Shown: one piece after another, positions 6,057-13,323 of the stretch
Layout of the letters: each line of letters opens with the position of its first letter
Position numbering within the stretch: position 1 is the first letter of the stretch
Origin: Comamonadaceae bacterium
GTDB lineage: Bacteria > Pseudomonadota > Gammaproteobacteria > Burkholderiales > Burkholderiaceae_C
Reading direction: 5' to 3'
Assembly (NCBI GenBank): GCA_947454585.1
Contig: CANGML010000024.1
Location: forward strand, 1 to 13,365
Length of the DNA stretch: 13,365 bases
The notes under the pieces: model-generated
What the model was told of the DNA's origin: nothing
The model's input: only the letters and a program-made list of their open reading frames with translations
Database searches by the model: none
Position numbers and translations under genes: made by a program

Positions 6057-6653
6057 ATGACCAAGACCACCCATGTGTTGTATTTGCACGGCTTTCGCTC
6101 ATCGCCACGGTCCACCAAAGCACAGCAGGTGGCTCGTGTCATGGCGACGCAGTTTGCCCACATCACCTGGTGGTGCCCACAACTTCCCCCCTCCCCCCAA
6201 GCTGCGGCCCAGCTGATTGAAGCAGGCACAGCCGACTGGCCCGCCCATCACATGGCGGTCATCGGCTCATCGCTGGGCGGCTTCTATGCCACTTGGCTGG
6301 CCGAGCGGCGCGGCTGCAAAGCGGTGCTGCTGAACCCCGCGGTGGACCCTGCACGTGACTTGGCCAACTACATCGGCACCCAAAGCAGCTGGCACAACCC
6401 CGCCGAGCACTTTTACTTTGCCCCAGCATTTGTGGACGAATTGCGCGCCCTCGAGGTGAGCGGCCCGACACACCCTGAACGTCTGTGGGCGCTCATTGCC
6501 AAAGGCGACGAAGTGCTGGACTGGCATGAAATGACGGCGCGTTACCCCAACTCCCCCCAGGTGGTGATGGAAGGCGGCGACCACGCCCTCAGCAACTTTG
6601 AAACCTACCTGCCACAAGTGCTGGAATTTCTGGACTTGCAAGCTGCTTCATAA
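6057..6653 (+). CDS. YqiA/UPF0227-like alpha/beta-hydrolase (putative esterase)
   Basis: From the ATG at 6057 the protein has 198 residues, the usual size of the small YqiA/YcfP group of alpha/beta hydrolases. The start MTKTTHVLYLHGFRSSPRST gives the typical first strand and oxyanion-hole region HGF. The nucleophile elbow is GSSLGG with S72, the acid is probably D151 in KGDEVLDW, and the base is H176 in GGDHAL. LLNPAVDP (91-98) is also typical. The open frame reaches back to 5802, but the extra residues overlap rodA on the other strand and are not hydrolase-like. The natural substrate is unknown; E. coli YqiA hydrolyses short acyl esters in vitro. The RNB gene follows 24 bp after its stop codon. 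Confidence 0.88.
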   Translation: MTKTTHVLYLHGFRSSPRSTKAQQVARVMATQFAHITWWCPQLPPSPQAAAQLIEAGTADWPAHHMAVIGSSLGGFYATWLAERRGCKAVLLNPAVDPARDLANYIGTQSSWHNPAEHFYFAPAFVDELRALEVSGPTHPERLWALIAKGDEVLDWHEMTARYPNSPQVVMEGGDHALSNFETYLPQVLEFLDLQAAS

Positions 6654-6664
6654 GCCGAGCATGG

Positions 6665-6670
6665 GACAAT
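6665..6670 (+). promoter_or_regulatory. Possible -10 box of the RNB gene
   Basis: GACAAT (four of six) ends 7 nt before the ATG at 6678. It overlaps the alternative in-frame ATG at 6669, so if it is a real -10 box, translation from 6669 on this transcript is not possible. Confidence 0.35.
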
Positions 6671-6677
6671 GGCGCCC

Positions 6678-8744
6678 ATGTACGCATTGTTTGAAGAAGC
6701 TGGAAAATTCCAGACGGGCCGCATCCTCTCCGAAGCCGAGAGCTCGGCCCAAATCGAGCTGGAATCCGGCAAACGGGTCAAGGTCAAAGCGTCCCATGTG
6801 CTGCTCAAGTTTGACAAGCCCTCGCCTGCCGACTTGATGCGCGATGCGCAGGCGTTGAGTGACACCATTGAGCTCGAGTTAGCTTGGGAATTCGCCCCTG
6901 AAGACGAGTTTGGTTTTGCTGAGCTCGCCTTCGAGTACTTCAGCCCGCAAGCCCCCCTGACCGAACAAACCGCCGCCCTGTTACGTCTGTACGACGCGCC
7001 CCACTACTTTCGCCGTGCCGGCAAGGGGCGCTTTAAGAAAGCCTCTGCCGAGGTGATCGCTCAAGCGCTGGCGGGCATTGAGAAGAAAAAACAAATACAA
7101 GCACAGATTGAGTCTTGGGCCACCGAACTGAGCCAAGGCACCTGCCCTGCGCCCATCCAAACCCAGCTCTACAAAATCTTGTTCAAACCCGACAAGAACG
7201 CGCCCGAATACAAAGCCGTGGTCGACGCCGCACGCGCCACACAAACAGCACCTTTGGCCTTGCTGCAACAAGCCGGCGCCATCACGTCGGCCTACCAGTT
7301 CCACTGGCAACGCTTTTTGTTTGACAACTTTCCCAAAGGCACCAGCTTTCCAAGCCTGCAAGCGCCCGCGATTGCCGATGCCTTGCCACTGGCCAACGTG
7401 CAGGCCTACTCCATTGACGACTCACAAACCACCGAGATTGACGACGCTTTGTCGGTGCAAGGCTTGGGCACGGGCACGGTCACGCTGGGCATTCACATCG
7501 CTGCACCTGCCTTGGCCTTGAAGCCAGGCGATGCGATTGATCAGCTGGGGCGCCAGCGCTTGTCCACCGTTTACATGCCGGGCTACAAAATCACCATGCT
7601 GCCCGACGAGGTGGTGCAAAGCTACACCTTGCAAGAAGGGCGTGACTGCCCTGCCGTGTCGCTCTACGCCAGCTTTGACGAAGCCACGCTGGTCTTGCAA
7701 CACACCGAGACGCGTGTCGAGCGTGTGCCCATCGCCGCCAACTTGCGCCATGACCAGCTCGATGCCATCGTCACCGAAGCGTGGCTGCAAGACGACAGCT
7801 TCCAACATGCCGCCGACGTGCAAGAGCCAGCCATGCCACGCGCTCAACTGGTTTTTTTGTATCGCTTGGCCCAGCACCTCAAAGCGCAACGCGAGGTGGT
7901 GCGCGGCAAGCCCGAAAACTTCAACCGCCCCGACTACAACTTTCGCTTGGTGGGCAACGAGGGGGAAGAGCCCCAAGGCCACGAGCAAGTCCACATCAGC
8001 ATTCGCCAACGCGGCGCGCCCCTGGACTTGATGGTGGCCGAGGCCATGATCCTGGCCAACAGCACCTGGGGCAATTGGATGGCCGAGCTCGGTGTGCCCG
8101 GCATCTACCGCAGCCAAGCCAGCTTGTTGCCAGGTGTCAAGGTGCGCATGGGCACCAAGGCCTTGCCCCATGCAGGCATTGGCGTGCCCAGCTATGCCTG
8201 GAGCACCTCCCCGCTGCGTCGCTACACCGACTTGGTCAACCAATGGCAAATCATTGCCTGTGCCAAACATGGCAGCACGGCTGCGCTGGCCGCGCCGTTC
8301 AAGCCCAAAGATGCCGAACTGTTCTCCATCATCAGCGCCTTTGATGGCGCCTATGGGGCTTACAACGCCTACCAAAACGGCATGGAGCGTTTCTGGACCT
8401 TGCAGTATTTGAAACAACACCAGATCACTGAGCTCAGTGCCACGGTGTTCAAAGCTTTCCCCGGCCAGCCGCCTATGGCGCGTGCCGACGACTTGCCCTT
8501 GGTCTTGCCTGTGATGGGTGGCGCTGATTTGCCTCGCGGTGCCCGCGTGCAGCTGCGCTTGGGTGCGATCGATGACATCAGCCTCGACGTCCACGGCCAG
8601 CTGCTCCATGTGCTGGAAGCCGACGCCCCTACCAGCGCCGAAGCGATCGACCTGGTGGACGAGGAAGACGACAGCCCTGCCGGTCCAATCGCGCTGGCCA
8701 TGGATGTGAATGAAGGGCCAGCCACGGAGGTGAATGCGGCGTGA
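6678..8744 (+). CDS. RNB-domain (RNase II/RNase R family) exoribonuclease
   Basis: This should be a processive 3'-to-5' exoribonuclease. Numbering from the alternative ATG at 6669, the active-site stretch SIDDSQTTEIDDAL is at 245-258. The E. coli RNase II residues D201, D209 and D210 have Asp counterparts (D247, D255, D256), while the D207 position is Glu (E253), as I recall from some RNB subgroups. SPLRRYTDLVN at 511-521 is the conserved Arg-rich RNB segment. The N-terminal 120 residues (GKRVKVKASHVLLKF and onward) do not look like the two cold-shock domains of E. coli RNase II, and the C-terminal S1 domain is weak at best. I prefer 6678 (688 residues, MYALFEEAGK) over 6669 because a -10-like box overlaps the latter. 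I do not choose between rnb and rnr as a name. Confidence 0.88.
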   Translation: MYALFEEAGKFQTGRILSEAESSAQIELESGKRVKVKASHVLLKFDKPSPADLMRDAQALSDTIELELAWEFAPEDEFGFAELAFEYFSPQAPLTEQTAALLRLYDAPHYFRRAGKGRFKKASAEVIAQALAGIEKKKQIQAQIESWATELSQGTCPAPIQTQLYKILFKPDKNAPEYKAVVDAARATQTAPLALLQQAGAITSAYQFHWQRFLFDNFPKGTSFPSLQAPAIADALPLANVQAYSIDDSQTTEIDDALSVQGLGTGTVTLGIHIAAPALALKPGDAIDQLGRQRLSTVYMPGYKITMLPDEVVQSYTLQEGRDCPAVSLYASFDEATLVLQHTETRVERVPIAANLRHDQLDAIVTEAWLQDDSFQHAADVQEPAMPRAQLVFLYRLAQHLKAQREVVRGKPENFNRPDYNFRLVGNEGEEPQGHEQVHISIRQRGAPLDLMVAEAMILANSTWGNWMAELGVPGIYRSQASLLPGVKVRMGTKALPHAGIGVPSYAWSTSPLRRYTDLVNQWQIIACAKHGSTAALAAPFKPKDAELFSIISAFDGAYGAYNAYQNGMERFWTLQYLKQHQITELSATVFKAFPGQPPMARADDLPLVLPVMGGADLPRGARVQLRLGAIDDISLDVHGQLLHVLEADAPTSAEAIDLVDEEDDSPAGPIALAMDVNEGPATEVNAA
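8726..8730 (+). promoter_or_regulatory. Ribosome binding site of the tonB-like gene
   Basis: GGAGG inside the end of the RNB gene lies 10 nt before GTG 8741 and 13 nt before ATG 8744. The spacing slightly favours the GTG. It is one of few clear Shine-Dalgarno sequences in the window. Confidence 0.55.
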
Positions 8745-9616
8745 TGCACTCGCGTTGGTCATGGCGAAGCTGGACAACGCTGCAAAAGGCGCTGTTGGTC
8801 TCATTCGTATTTCACGGCGCTGTGTTGACGCTGCGGGTGGCGGCACCCGAACGCTTTGAGCGTTTGTTCAGCGACACGCCGCTGGAGGTTATTTTGGTCA
8901 ACACCCGGACCACAGCCGACGCGCCAGAGAAGGCACAGGCGTTGGCTCAAACCCAACTGGCAGGTGGCGGTGAGCTCAAAAAAGGTCGTGCCGCCTCACC
9001 CATTCCCACCGCTGCAACGACGGCTATCGGCGATATGGGAGAGTCGATGCAACGACAGGTCGCAGCCATGCGCAAAGAACAATCGATGTTGTTAGCGCAA
9101 GTCAAAGAGCGCTTGGCGCAATTGCCTGTGCCACAGCTGCAAAAGAACCAAACGGCAGCGGATGAGGCTGAAAAAAAACGGCGTCAATTGCTCAAATTGC
9201 TGGCTGAAATTGAAGAACGGATCAACCAAGACAATGCCCGCCCCCGCAAACACTATGTCAGTCCAGCCACCCGCGAAGCCGCGTATGCGCTGTACTACGA
9301 CGCCTTGCGACGCAAAATAGAAGAGCGCGGTACGCGTTACTTTCCAGCGGCCTCTAACGGCCAAAAACTCTATGGTGAACTCACCATGATCATCACCGTG
9401 GACACGGATGGCCGTGTGTTGAACACGGAGATTGTGCAAAGTTCTGGCCAAGCAGAACTCGACCGCCGTGCGCAAGCCATTGCCACGGCATCAGGACCCT
9501 TTGGCAACTTCACGCAAGAGATGCGCAAGCAAGCAGATCAACTTGCCGTGGTGTCACGTTTTATTTTTAGCCGAGACAACACCTTGCTCACGCGCGGTGG
9601 AGAAGCCACCCCCTGA
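8741..9616 (+). CDS. TonB-like protein with C-terminal TonB domain
   Basis: TonB proteins pass energy from ExbB/ExbD in the inner membrane to outer-membrane receptors. This 291-residue protein has a single N-terminal membrane anchor near residues 14-32 (LQKALLVSFVFHGAVLTLRV) with a His in the segment, as in TonB. A long charged region at about 101-165 is predicted by eye to form a coiled coil (MQRQVAAMRKEQ, EAEKKRRQLLKLLAEIEER) instead of the usual Pro-rich linker. The C-terminal domain (about 186-280) includes YGELTMIITVDTDGRVLNTE and SSGQAELDRRAQAI. The GTG at 8741 and ATG at 8744 are both possible starts. It overlaps the RNB stop by a few bases and shares its last base with the mtgA ATG, so it belongs to the same operon. 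No exbB or exbD is nearby. Confidence 0.85.
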   Translation: MMHSRWSWRSWTTLQKALLVSFVFHGAVLTLRVAAPERFERLFSDTPLEVILVNTRTTADAPEKAQALAQTQLAGGGELKKGRAASPIPTAATTAIGDMGESMQRQVAAMRKEQSMLLAQVKERLAQLPVPQLQKNQTAADEAEKKRRQLLKLLAEIEERINQDNARPRKHYVSPATREAAYALYYDALRRKIEERGTRYFPAASNGQKLYGELTMIITVDTDGRVLNTEIVQSSGQAELDRRAQAIATASGPFGNFTQEMRKQADQLAVVSRFIFSRDNTLLTRGGEATP

Positions 9617-10356
9617 TGCCCATGCGCCAGCCTCGCCTTCAACCCTTGCTGCGTTGGTTGCTGCTGATGATGGTGGCGTGGTTGGGTTTGCAAGTTTTCT
9701 TTTTGGCACGCATCGCCGTGATGGCCCGCCTTGCCCCAGAATCCACCGCGTTTGAACGCTCCGAGGCGTGGCGCCTGGTCAGTACCAAAGACCGCTTGCG
9801 CTGGCGACAAGACTGGGTGCCCTATGCGCAAATTTCCATCCATTTGAAACGTGCCGTCATTGTTTCGGAAGACGACATCTTTGCCCAGCATGATGGGGTG
9901 CAGTGGGATGCGATTGAAAAGGCATGGGCTAAAAATGCCAAGGCAGAATTGCAAGCCAGTCGCGCGGCGCAAGGCAAAGTAGCCCCCAAAATTGTGGGCG
10001 GCTCCACCATCACCCAACAGTTGGCCAAAAACTTATTTTTGTCAGGGGAGCGCACGTTTATCCGCAAAGGACAAGAATTTGTGCTGACCCTCATGCTCGA
10101 AGCCACCTTAGACAAGCGCCGAATTTTGGAGATTTACCTCAACCATGTCGAATGGGGTGAGGGGATTTTTGGCGCCGAAGCCGCGGCGCAACATTACTTT
10201 CAAAAACCTGCGGCACAGCTCTCGCCGTGGGAAGCCGGTCGATTGGCGGTCATGCTGCCGCGGCCCAAGCACTACCAAAAGTTTCCCAAGTCAGAGTACC
10301 TGTCGGGCCGCACGGACATCATCGTGACGCGCATGGGCAGTGCGCAAGTCCCCTAA
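9616..10356 (+). CDS. mtgA: Monofunctional biosynthetic peptidoglycan glycosyltransferase
   Basis: MtgA polymerises lipid II into glycan strands (GT51 family) at the outer face of the inner membrane. The 246-residue protein has one N-terminal membrane segment (about 11-37) and the GT51 motifs in order: [16 protein letters not shown] (84-99, with catalytic E85), [16 protein letters not shown] (128-143), [20 protein letters not shown] (150-169) and [20 protein letters not shown] (171-190). No transpeptidase domain follows, which separates it from class A PBPs. The ATG overlaps the tonB-like stop codon by one base, so coupling is expected. As I recall, related Burkholderiales carry aroE between the tonB-like gene and mtgA; it is absent here. 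Confidence 0.96.
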   Translation: MPMRQPRLQPLLRWLLLMMVAWLGLQVFFLARIAVMARLAPESTAFERSEAWRLVSTKDRLRWRQDWVPYAQISIHLKRAVIVSEDDIFAQHDGVQWDAIEKAWAKNAKAELQASRAAQGKVAPKIVGGSTITQQLAKNLFLSGERTFIRKGQEFVLTLMLEATLDKRRILEIYLNHVEWGEGIFGAEAAAQHYFQKPAAQLSPWEAGRLAVMLPRPKHYQKFPKSEYLSGRTDIIVTRMGSAQVP

Positions 10357-10360
10357 AACC

Positions 10361-10909
10361 ATGCGTATTCTTGGCATTGACCCGGGCTTGCGGACCACCG
10401 GTTTTGGCGTGGTGGAAAAGCACGGCAGCCAATTGCTGTACATCGCCAGCGGCACGATTCGGACCAACAAAGAGGCGCAAGGCAACTTAGCTGCGCGTTT
10501 GAAAGTCTTGTTTGACGGAATTCATGAAGTGGTGGAACGCTACCAACCAGACACTTCAGCGGTTGAAATCGTGTTCGTCAACGTCAACCCACAAGCAACG
10601 CTGTTACTAGGCCAAGCCCGCGGCGCCTGCCTCACTGCCTTGGCTACCTGCAACTTATCGGTGGCCGAATACACCGCCTTGCAAATGAAACAGGCCGTGG
10701 CCGGTCATGGCTTGGCAAAAAAAGAACAGGTGCAAGAGATGGTCAAACGATTGCTCAACTTGCCCAGCCTCCCTGGCCCCGATGCTGCCGATGCGCTGGG
10801 TATTGCAATTACCCACGCCCATGCCGGGCAATCCATGGCCAAACTAGCCATCGCCACCGAACTTCAACGCAAAACCAGCGGCATGTACAAAGCCGGTCGT
10901 AGCCGCTGA
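10361..10909 (+). CDS. ruvC: RuvC, Holliday junction resolvase
   Basis: RuvC cuts four-way DNA junctions as a dimer after RuvAB branch migration. The 182-residue protein has the catalytic acidic residues in their family contexts: D7 in [13 protein letters not shown]69 in AVEIVFVN, and D141 and D144 in [23 protein letters not shown] (76-88) and [23 protein letters not shown] (from 102) are also typical. The ATG at 10361 gives the canonical MRILGIDPG start; the frame can be extended seven codons to a GTG at 10340 inside mtgA, which is less likely. Only 4 bp separate it from the mtgA stop. Its usual partners ruvA and ruvB are not in the window. It ends 9 bp from the convergent kinase gene. Confidence 0.97.
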   Translation: MRILGIDPGLRTTGFGVVEKHGSQLLYIASGTIRTNKEAQGNLAARLKVLFDGIHEVVERYQPDTSAVEIVFVNVNPQATLLLGQARGACLTALATCNLSVAEYTALQMKQAVAGHGLAKKEQVQEMVKRLLNLPSLPGPDAADALGIAITHAHAGQSMAKLAIATELQRKTSGMYKAGRSR

Positions 10910-10918
10910 GCGCGCGGC
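10902..10918. terminator. Short hairpin between convergent ruvC and kinase genes
   Basis: GCCGC (10902-10906) and GCGGC (10914-10918) form a 5-bp stem around a 7-nt loop containing the ruvC stop codon. No T-run follows on either strand, so intrinsic termination is uncertain. It fills the whole 9-bp gap between the genes. Confidence 0.3.
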
Positions 10919-12322
10919 CTAATCGTCTGTCGACGGCAAATTCAACTCCACCAGGGCGCCCCCATCCACGGCATTGGCAATGGTCAAGCTGCCGCCGTGC
11001 CTTTCGGCAATTGCTTTGGAAATCAACAACCCCAACCCCAAGCCATCGGCTTTGCTGGTCACAAACGGCTCACCCACGCGCAGCTTGATGGACTCAGACA
11101 AGCCGTGGCCAGTGTCTCGCACGCACACCACCACACGCTGCGCCTGTCGATCAACCGAGACATAGAGCGTGCGCACCTGGCTTTGCAGCATCGCCTGCAA
11201 GGCATTGCGGTAGACATTCAACACAATTTGCGACAACTGGACTTTATCGCCCAACACAGGACATGGCTCAACATCCAAGGCCCATTCAAACTGAATGTTG
11301 TGACTGCGGATCTCGTGCAGCAGCAACTCTTTGACATCCTGCACCAAGGCTTTCATCTCCACGGGTTCAAAGTCACCTGGCGATGGGCGTATGAAGTGGC
11401 GGATACGGTCAATCAATTGGGCCGTTCGCGTCGCATTGCGCTCTATGCCCAGCACGGCATCGTTCAGCGATGGGTGATGCACTGACCCTTGACTTAAGGT
11501 CTCTTTGATGGTGTGCGCGTCCATCAAAATGGCTGTCAGAGGTTGGCTCAATTCATGCGCGAACGAATAAGACATTTCGCCCAGCGCACGTTGCCGATCC
11601 AGTTGTGCAATTTGCTCGCCTAAGCGCACGCTTTCTTCTTGACGCACCCTTTGCTCGGTAGCTTGAAGCTCTTTTTTGGTGGCCCGCTCCAAGAACATAC
11701 TGACAAAAGTGAAGCTCCCCAACACAGAAATCAAAATGCCAATCGTGGCAGCCAAGATGCTGTCAAGGCCTTGCGCCACAGCATCCGGCTCACTCAAGTC
11801 CATCAGCACACGGCACAGACGAATCGCCAAGATCAACGCTGCCAGGGCGTAAACAAAGCTCAGCCATCGTCCGCTTCTGAGTGAATACAGGCGTGAAATT
11901 CTCCAAGCCGAATACGAGATATCGCTGAACACCAGCACAAAACAGAAGGTGCTCCAGGCAAAGCGCCATTCCGTATTATTTAAAACGAGGCGGAAAAATT
12001 CAAAAATGCACAACCAAACGATGACCGTCAGCACTATCCATTTGACACGCCAGGTCAAGTCGAGTGCGCGACGCAACGCCAAGGCCTGCATCAAGATACC
12101 CATCCATGACAGCGCATTGGCCAATGGATAACTCAACCACGCGGACAAATTGGCCCTGCCACCAATCAGCAGCAAACCCACTGCCAATAACGCACCGCCT
12201 AAGCACCACAGTCGAGCTGTCTCAGACGCCTGTTGCGCCAGCACCAACCAAATGATGGCGGGCAACACAAGGTACAGAAAGCCTATGACGAGATAGAGCG
12301 TTGGAATATGTAAGACCGGCAT
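10919..12322 (-). CDS. Membrane sensor histidine kinase, orphan in this window
   Basis: The 467-residue protein has about seven hydrophobic segments in its first 210 residues with little space for a periplasmic domain, followed by a coiled-coil linker (about 211-247). The dimerisation and phosphoacceptor region carries SFAHELSQPLTAI with H256. The ATPase domain has QIVLNVYRNALQAM (N-box, N369/N373), VRDTGHG (G1, D403), GEPFVTSK (F-box) and DGLGLGLLISKAIAERHGGS (G2). The LSQPLTAI type of H-box resembles NtrB/FixL-like kinases. The signal is unknown and probably sensed in or near the membrane. It has a clear Shine-Dalgarno, AGAGG, 7 nt before the ATG (12330-12334), and follows lpxC by 42 bp on the same strand, so co-transcription is possible. 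No response regulator gene is present. Confidence 0.92.
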   Translation of the reverse strand: MPVLHIPTLYLVIGFLYLVLPAIIWLVLAQQASETARLWCLGGALLAVGLLLIGGRANLSAWLSYPLANALSWMGILMQALALRRALDLTWRVKWIVLTVIVWLCIFEFFRLVLNNTEWRFAWSTFCFVLVFSDISYSAWRISRLYSLRSGRWLSFVYALAALILAIRLCRVLMDLSEPDAVAQGLDSILAATIGILISVLGSFTFVSMFLERATKKELQATEQRVRQEESVRLGEQIAQLDRQRALGEMSYSFAHELSQPLTAILMDAHTIKETLSQGSVHHPSLNDAVLGIERNATRTAQLIDRIRHFIRPSPGDFEPVEMKALVQDVKELLLHEIRSHNIQFEWALDVEPCPVLGDKVQLSQIVLNVYRNALQAMLQSQVRTLYVSVDRQAQRVVVCVRDTGHGLSESIKLRVGEPFVTSKADGLGLGLLISKAIAERHGGSLTIANAVDGGALVELNLPSTDD

Positions 12323-12329
12323 CGCATCA

Positions 12330-12334
12330 CCTCT
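12330..12334 (-). promoter_or_regulatory. Ribosome binding site of the histidine kinase gene
   Basis: AGAGG, within GAGAGGTG on the minus strand, lies 7 nt before the ATG at 12322. It supports this start and contrasts with the unit-head genes here that lack such a site. An out-of-frame ATG lies 5 nt upstream. Confidence 0.6.
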
Positions 12335-12364
12335 CGCGCCCTATCAGCGATGGGACAGTTTGGC

Positions 12365-13288
12365 TTACCAAGCAGGCGCGAGTTGAGCCAAACCTGGAGG
12401 TGCTTGACGCGCATCATCAAAGGTGACGACTTCATAGGCCTCAGGGTGACTGAGCAACTCGCGCAACAACAAATTATTCATCGCGTGGCCGGATCTGAAT
12501 GCCACGTAGGACGCCAGCAGGGGCTTGCCCAACAAATACAAATCGCCCATGGCGTCGAGAATTTTGTGTTTTACAAACTCGTCGTCATAACGAAGACCAT
12601 CGCTGTTCAATACCTTGTAGTCATCCATCACAATGGCGTTGTCCAAACCGCCGCCTAGTGCCAACCCGTTGGCACGCATCATCTCGACGTCACGCGTGAA
12701 ACCAAAGGTGCGGGCACGTGCGATATCGCGGGTGTAGACGTCGATATCCATGTCGAACACCACACTCTGACCCGTGGAATCAACGGCGGGGTGACGAAAA
12801 TCAATTTCAAAACTGAGCTTGTAGCCATGGTGTGGCTCCAAGCGCGCCCACTTGACGTTGGCACCTTCGCCTTCACGCACCTCCACTGTCTTCAATACTC
12901 GGATGAAACGCTTGGGCGCGTTTTGCTCCACGATCCCCGCGCTTTGCAGCAAGAACACAAATGAGGAGGCTGAGCCGTCAAGAATCGGCACCTCTTCGGC
13001 GGTGATGTCGATGTACAGGTTATCGATGCCGAGCCCTGCACAGGCCGACATCAAGTGCTCCACCGTGAACACCTTCGCACCCCCCTTGGAGATCGTCGAG
13101 GCCAAGCGCGTATCCGTCACCGCCGTGGCGTTGATCGGGATATCCACCGGTTGCGGCAAATCCACCCGACGGAACACGATGCCCGTGTCGGGTTGCGCCG
13201 GTCGCAGGGTCAGCTCCACACGCTGGCCGCTGTGCAGGCCGACTCCCACCGCTTTGGTGAGGGATTGAAGGGTTCTTTGTTTCAGCAC
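12365..13288 (-). CDS. lpxC: UDP-3-O-acyl-N-acetylglucosamine deacetylase
   Basis: LpxC removes the acetyl group from UDP-3-O-acyl-GlcNAc, the committed step of lipid A synthesis, in the cytoplasm using zinc. The 307-residue protein begins with the standard [20 protein letters not shown] and shows the zinc ligands H78 (VEHLMSA), H241 and D245 ([10 protein letters not shown]), the general-base region with E77, and H268 ([12 protein letters not shown]). The length matches the family (about 305). The start codon is GTG at 13288; no better ATG exists nearby. A TAAAAT hexamer ends 7 nt before it and there is no Shine-Dalgarno, suggesting a leaderless transcript. In many Gram-negatives lpxC lies beside ftsZ, which may lie beyond the window edge. 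Confidence 0.97.
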   Translation of the reverse strand: MLKQRTLQSLTKAVGVGLHSGQRVELTLRPAQPDTGIVFRRVDLPQPVDIPINATAVTDTRLASTISKGGAKVFTVEHLMSACAGLGIDNLYIDITAEEVPILDGSASSFVFLLQSAGIVEQNAPKRFIRVLKTVEVREGEGANVKWARLEPHHGYKLSFEIDFRHPAVDSTGQSVVFDMDIDVYTRDIARARTFGFTRDVEMMRANGLALGGGLDNAIVMDDYKVLNSDGLRYDDEFVKHKILDAMGDLYLLGKPLLASYVAFRSGHAMNNLLLRELLSHPEAYEVVTFDDARQAPPGLAQLAPAW

Positions 13289-13295
13289 AGGGTGA

Positions 13296-13301
13296 ATTTT
13301 A
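13296..13301 (-). promoter_or_regulatory. Probable -10 box of lpxC
   Basis: TAAAAT on the minus strand (five of six to consensus) ends 7 nt before the GTG start at 13288. The place where a -35 box would lie is occupied by a GC-rich hairpin (13306-13323), so no -35 can be recognised. Confidence 0.45.
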
Positions 13302-13305
13302 CCGA

Positions 13306-13323
13306 GCCCCCCGTTCAGGGGGC
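13306..13323 (-). terminator. GC hairpin upstream of lpxC, possible terminator of the preceding gene
   Basis: GCCCCC and GGGGGC form a perfect 6-bp stem with a 6-nt loop. No T-run follows on the minus strand, so it is only a candidate terminator. It ends 4 nt before the lpxC -10-like box and could also affect promoter use. Confidence 0.4.

Noticed and set aside
5324..6220. Plus-strand open frame of 298 codons opposite rodA
   Set aside because: The His/Gln-rich product has no recognisable domain and is the antisense of rodA membrane segments; no start signal was seen.
5996..6229. N-terminal extension of rodA to an ATG at 6229
   Set aside because: The extra 78 residues are not SEDS-like, overlap the divergent esterase gene, and lie beyond the -10-like box next to the 5995 start.
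7422..8846. Long minus-strand open frame of 474 codons opposite the RNB gene
   Set aside because: It is the shadow of a GC-biased coding strand. Its product is rich in His and Gly, shows no family motif, and overlaps a well-supported gene along its whole length.
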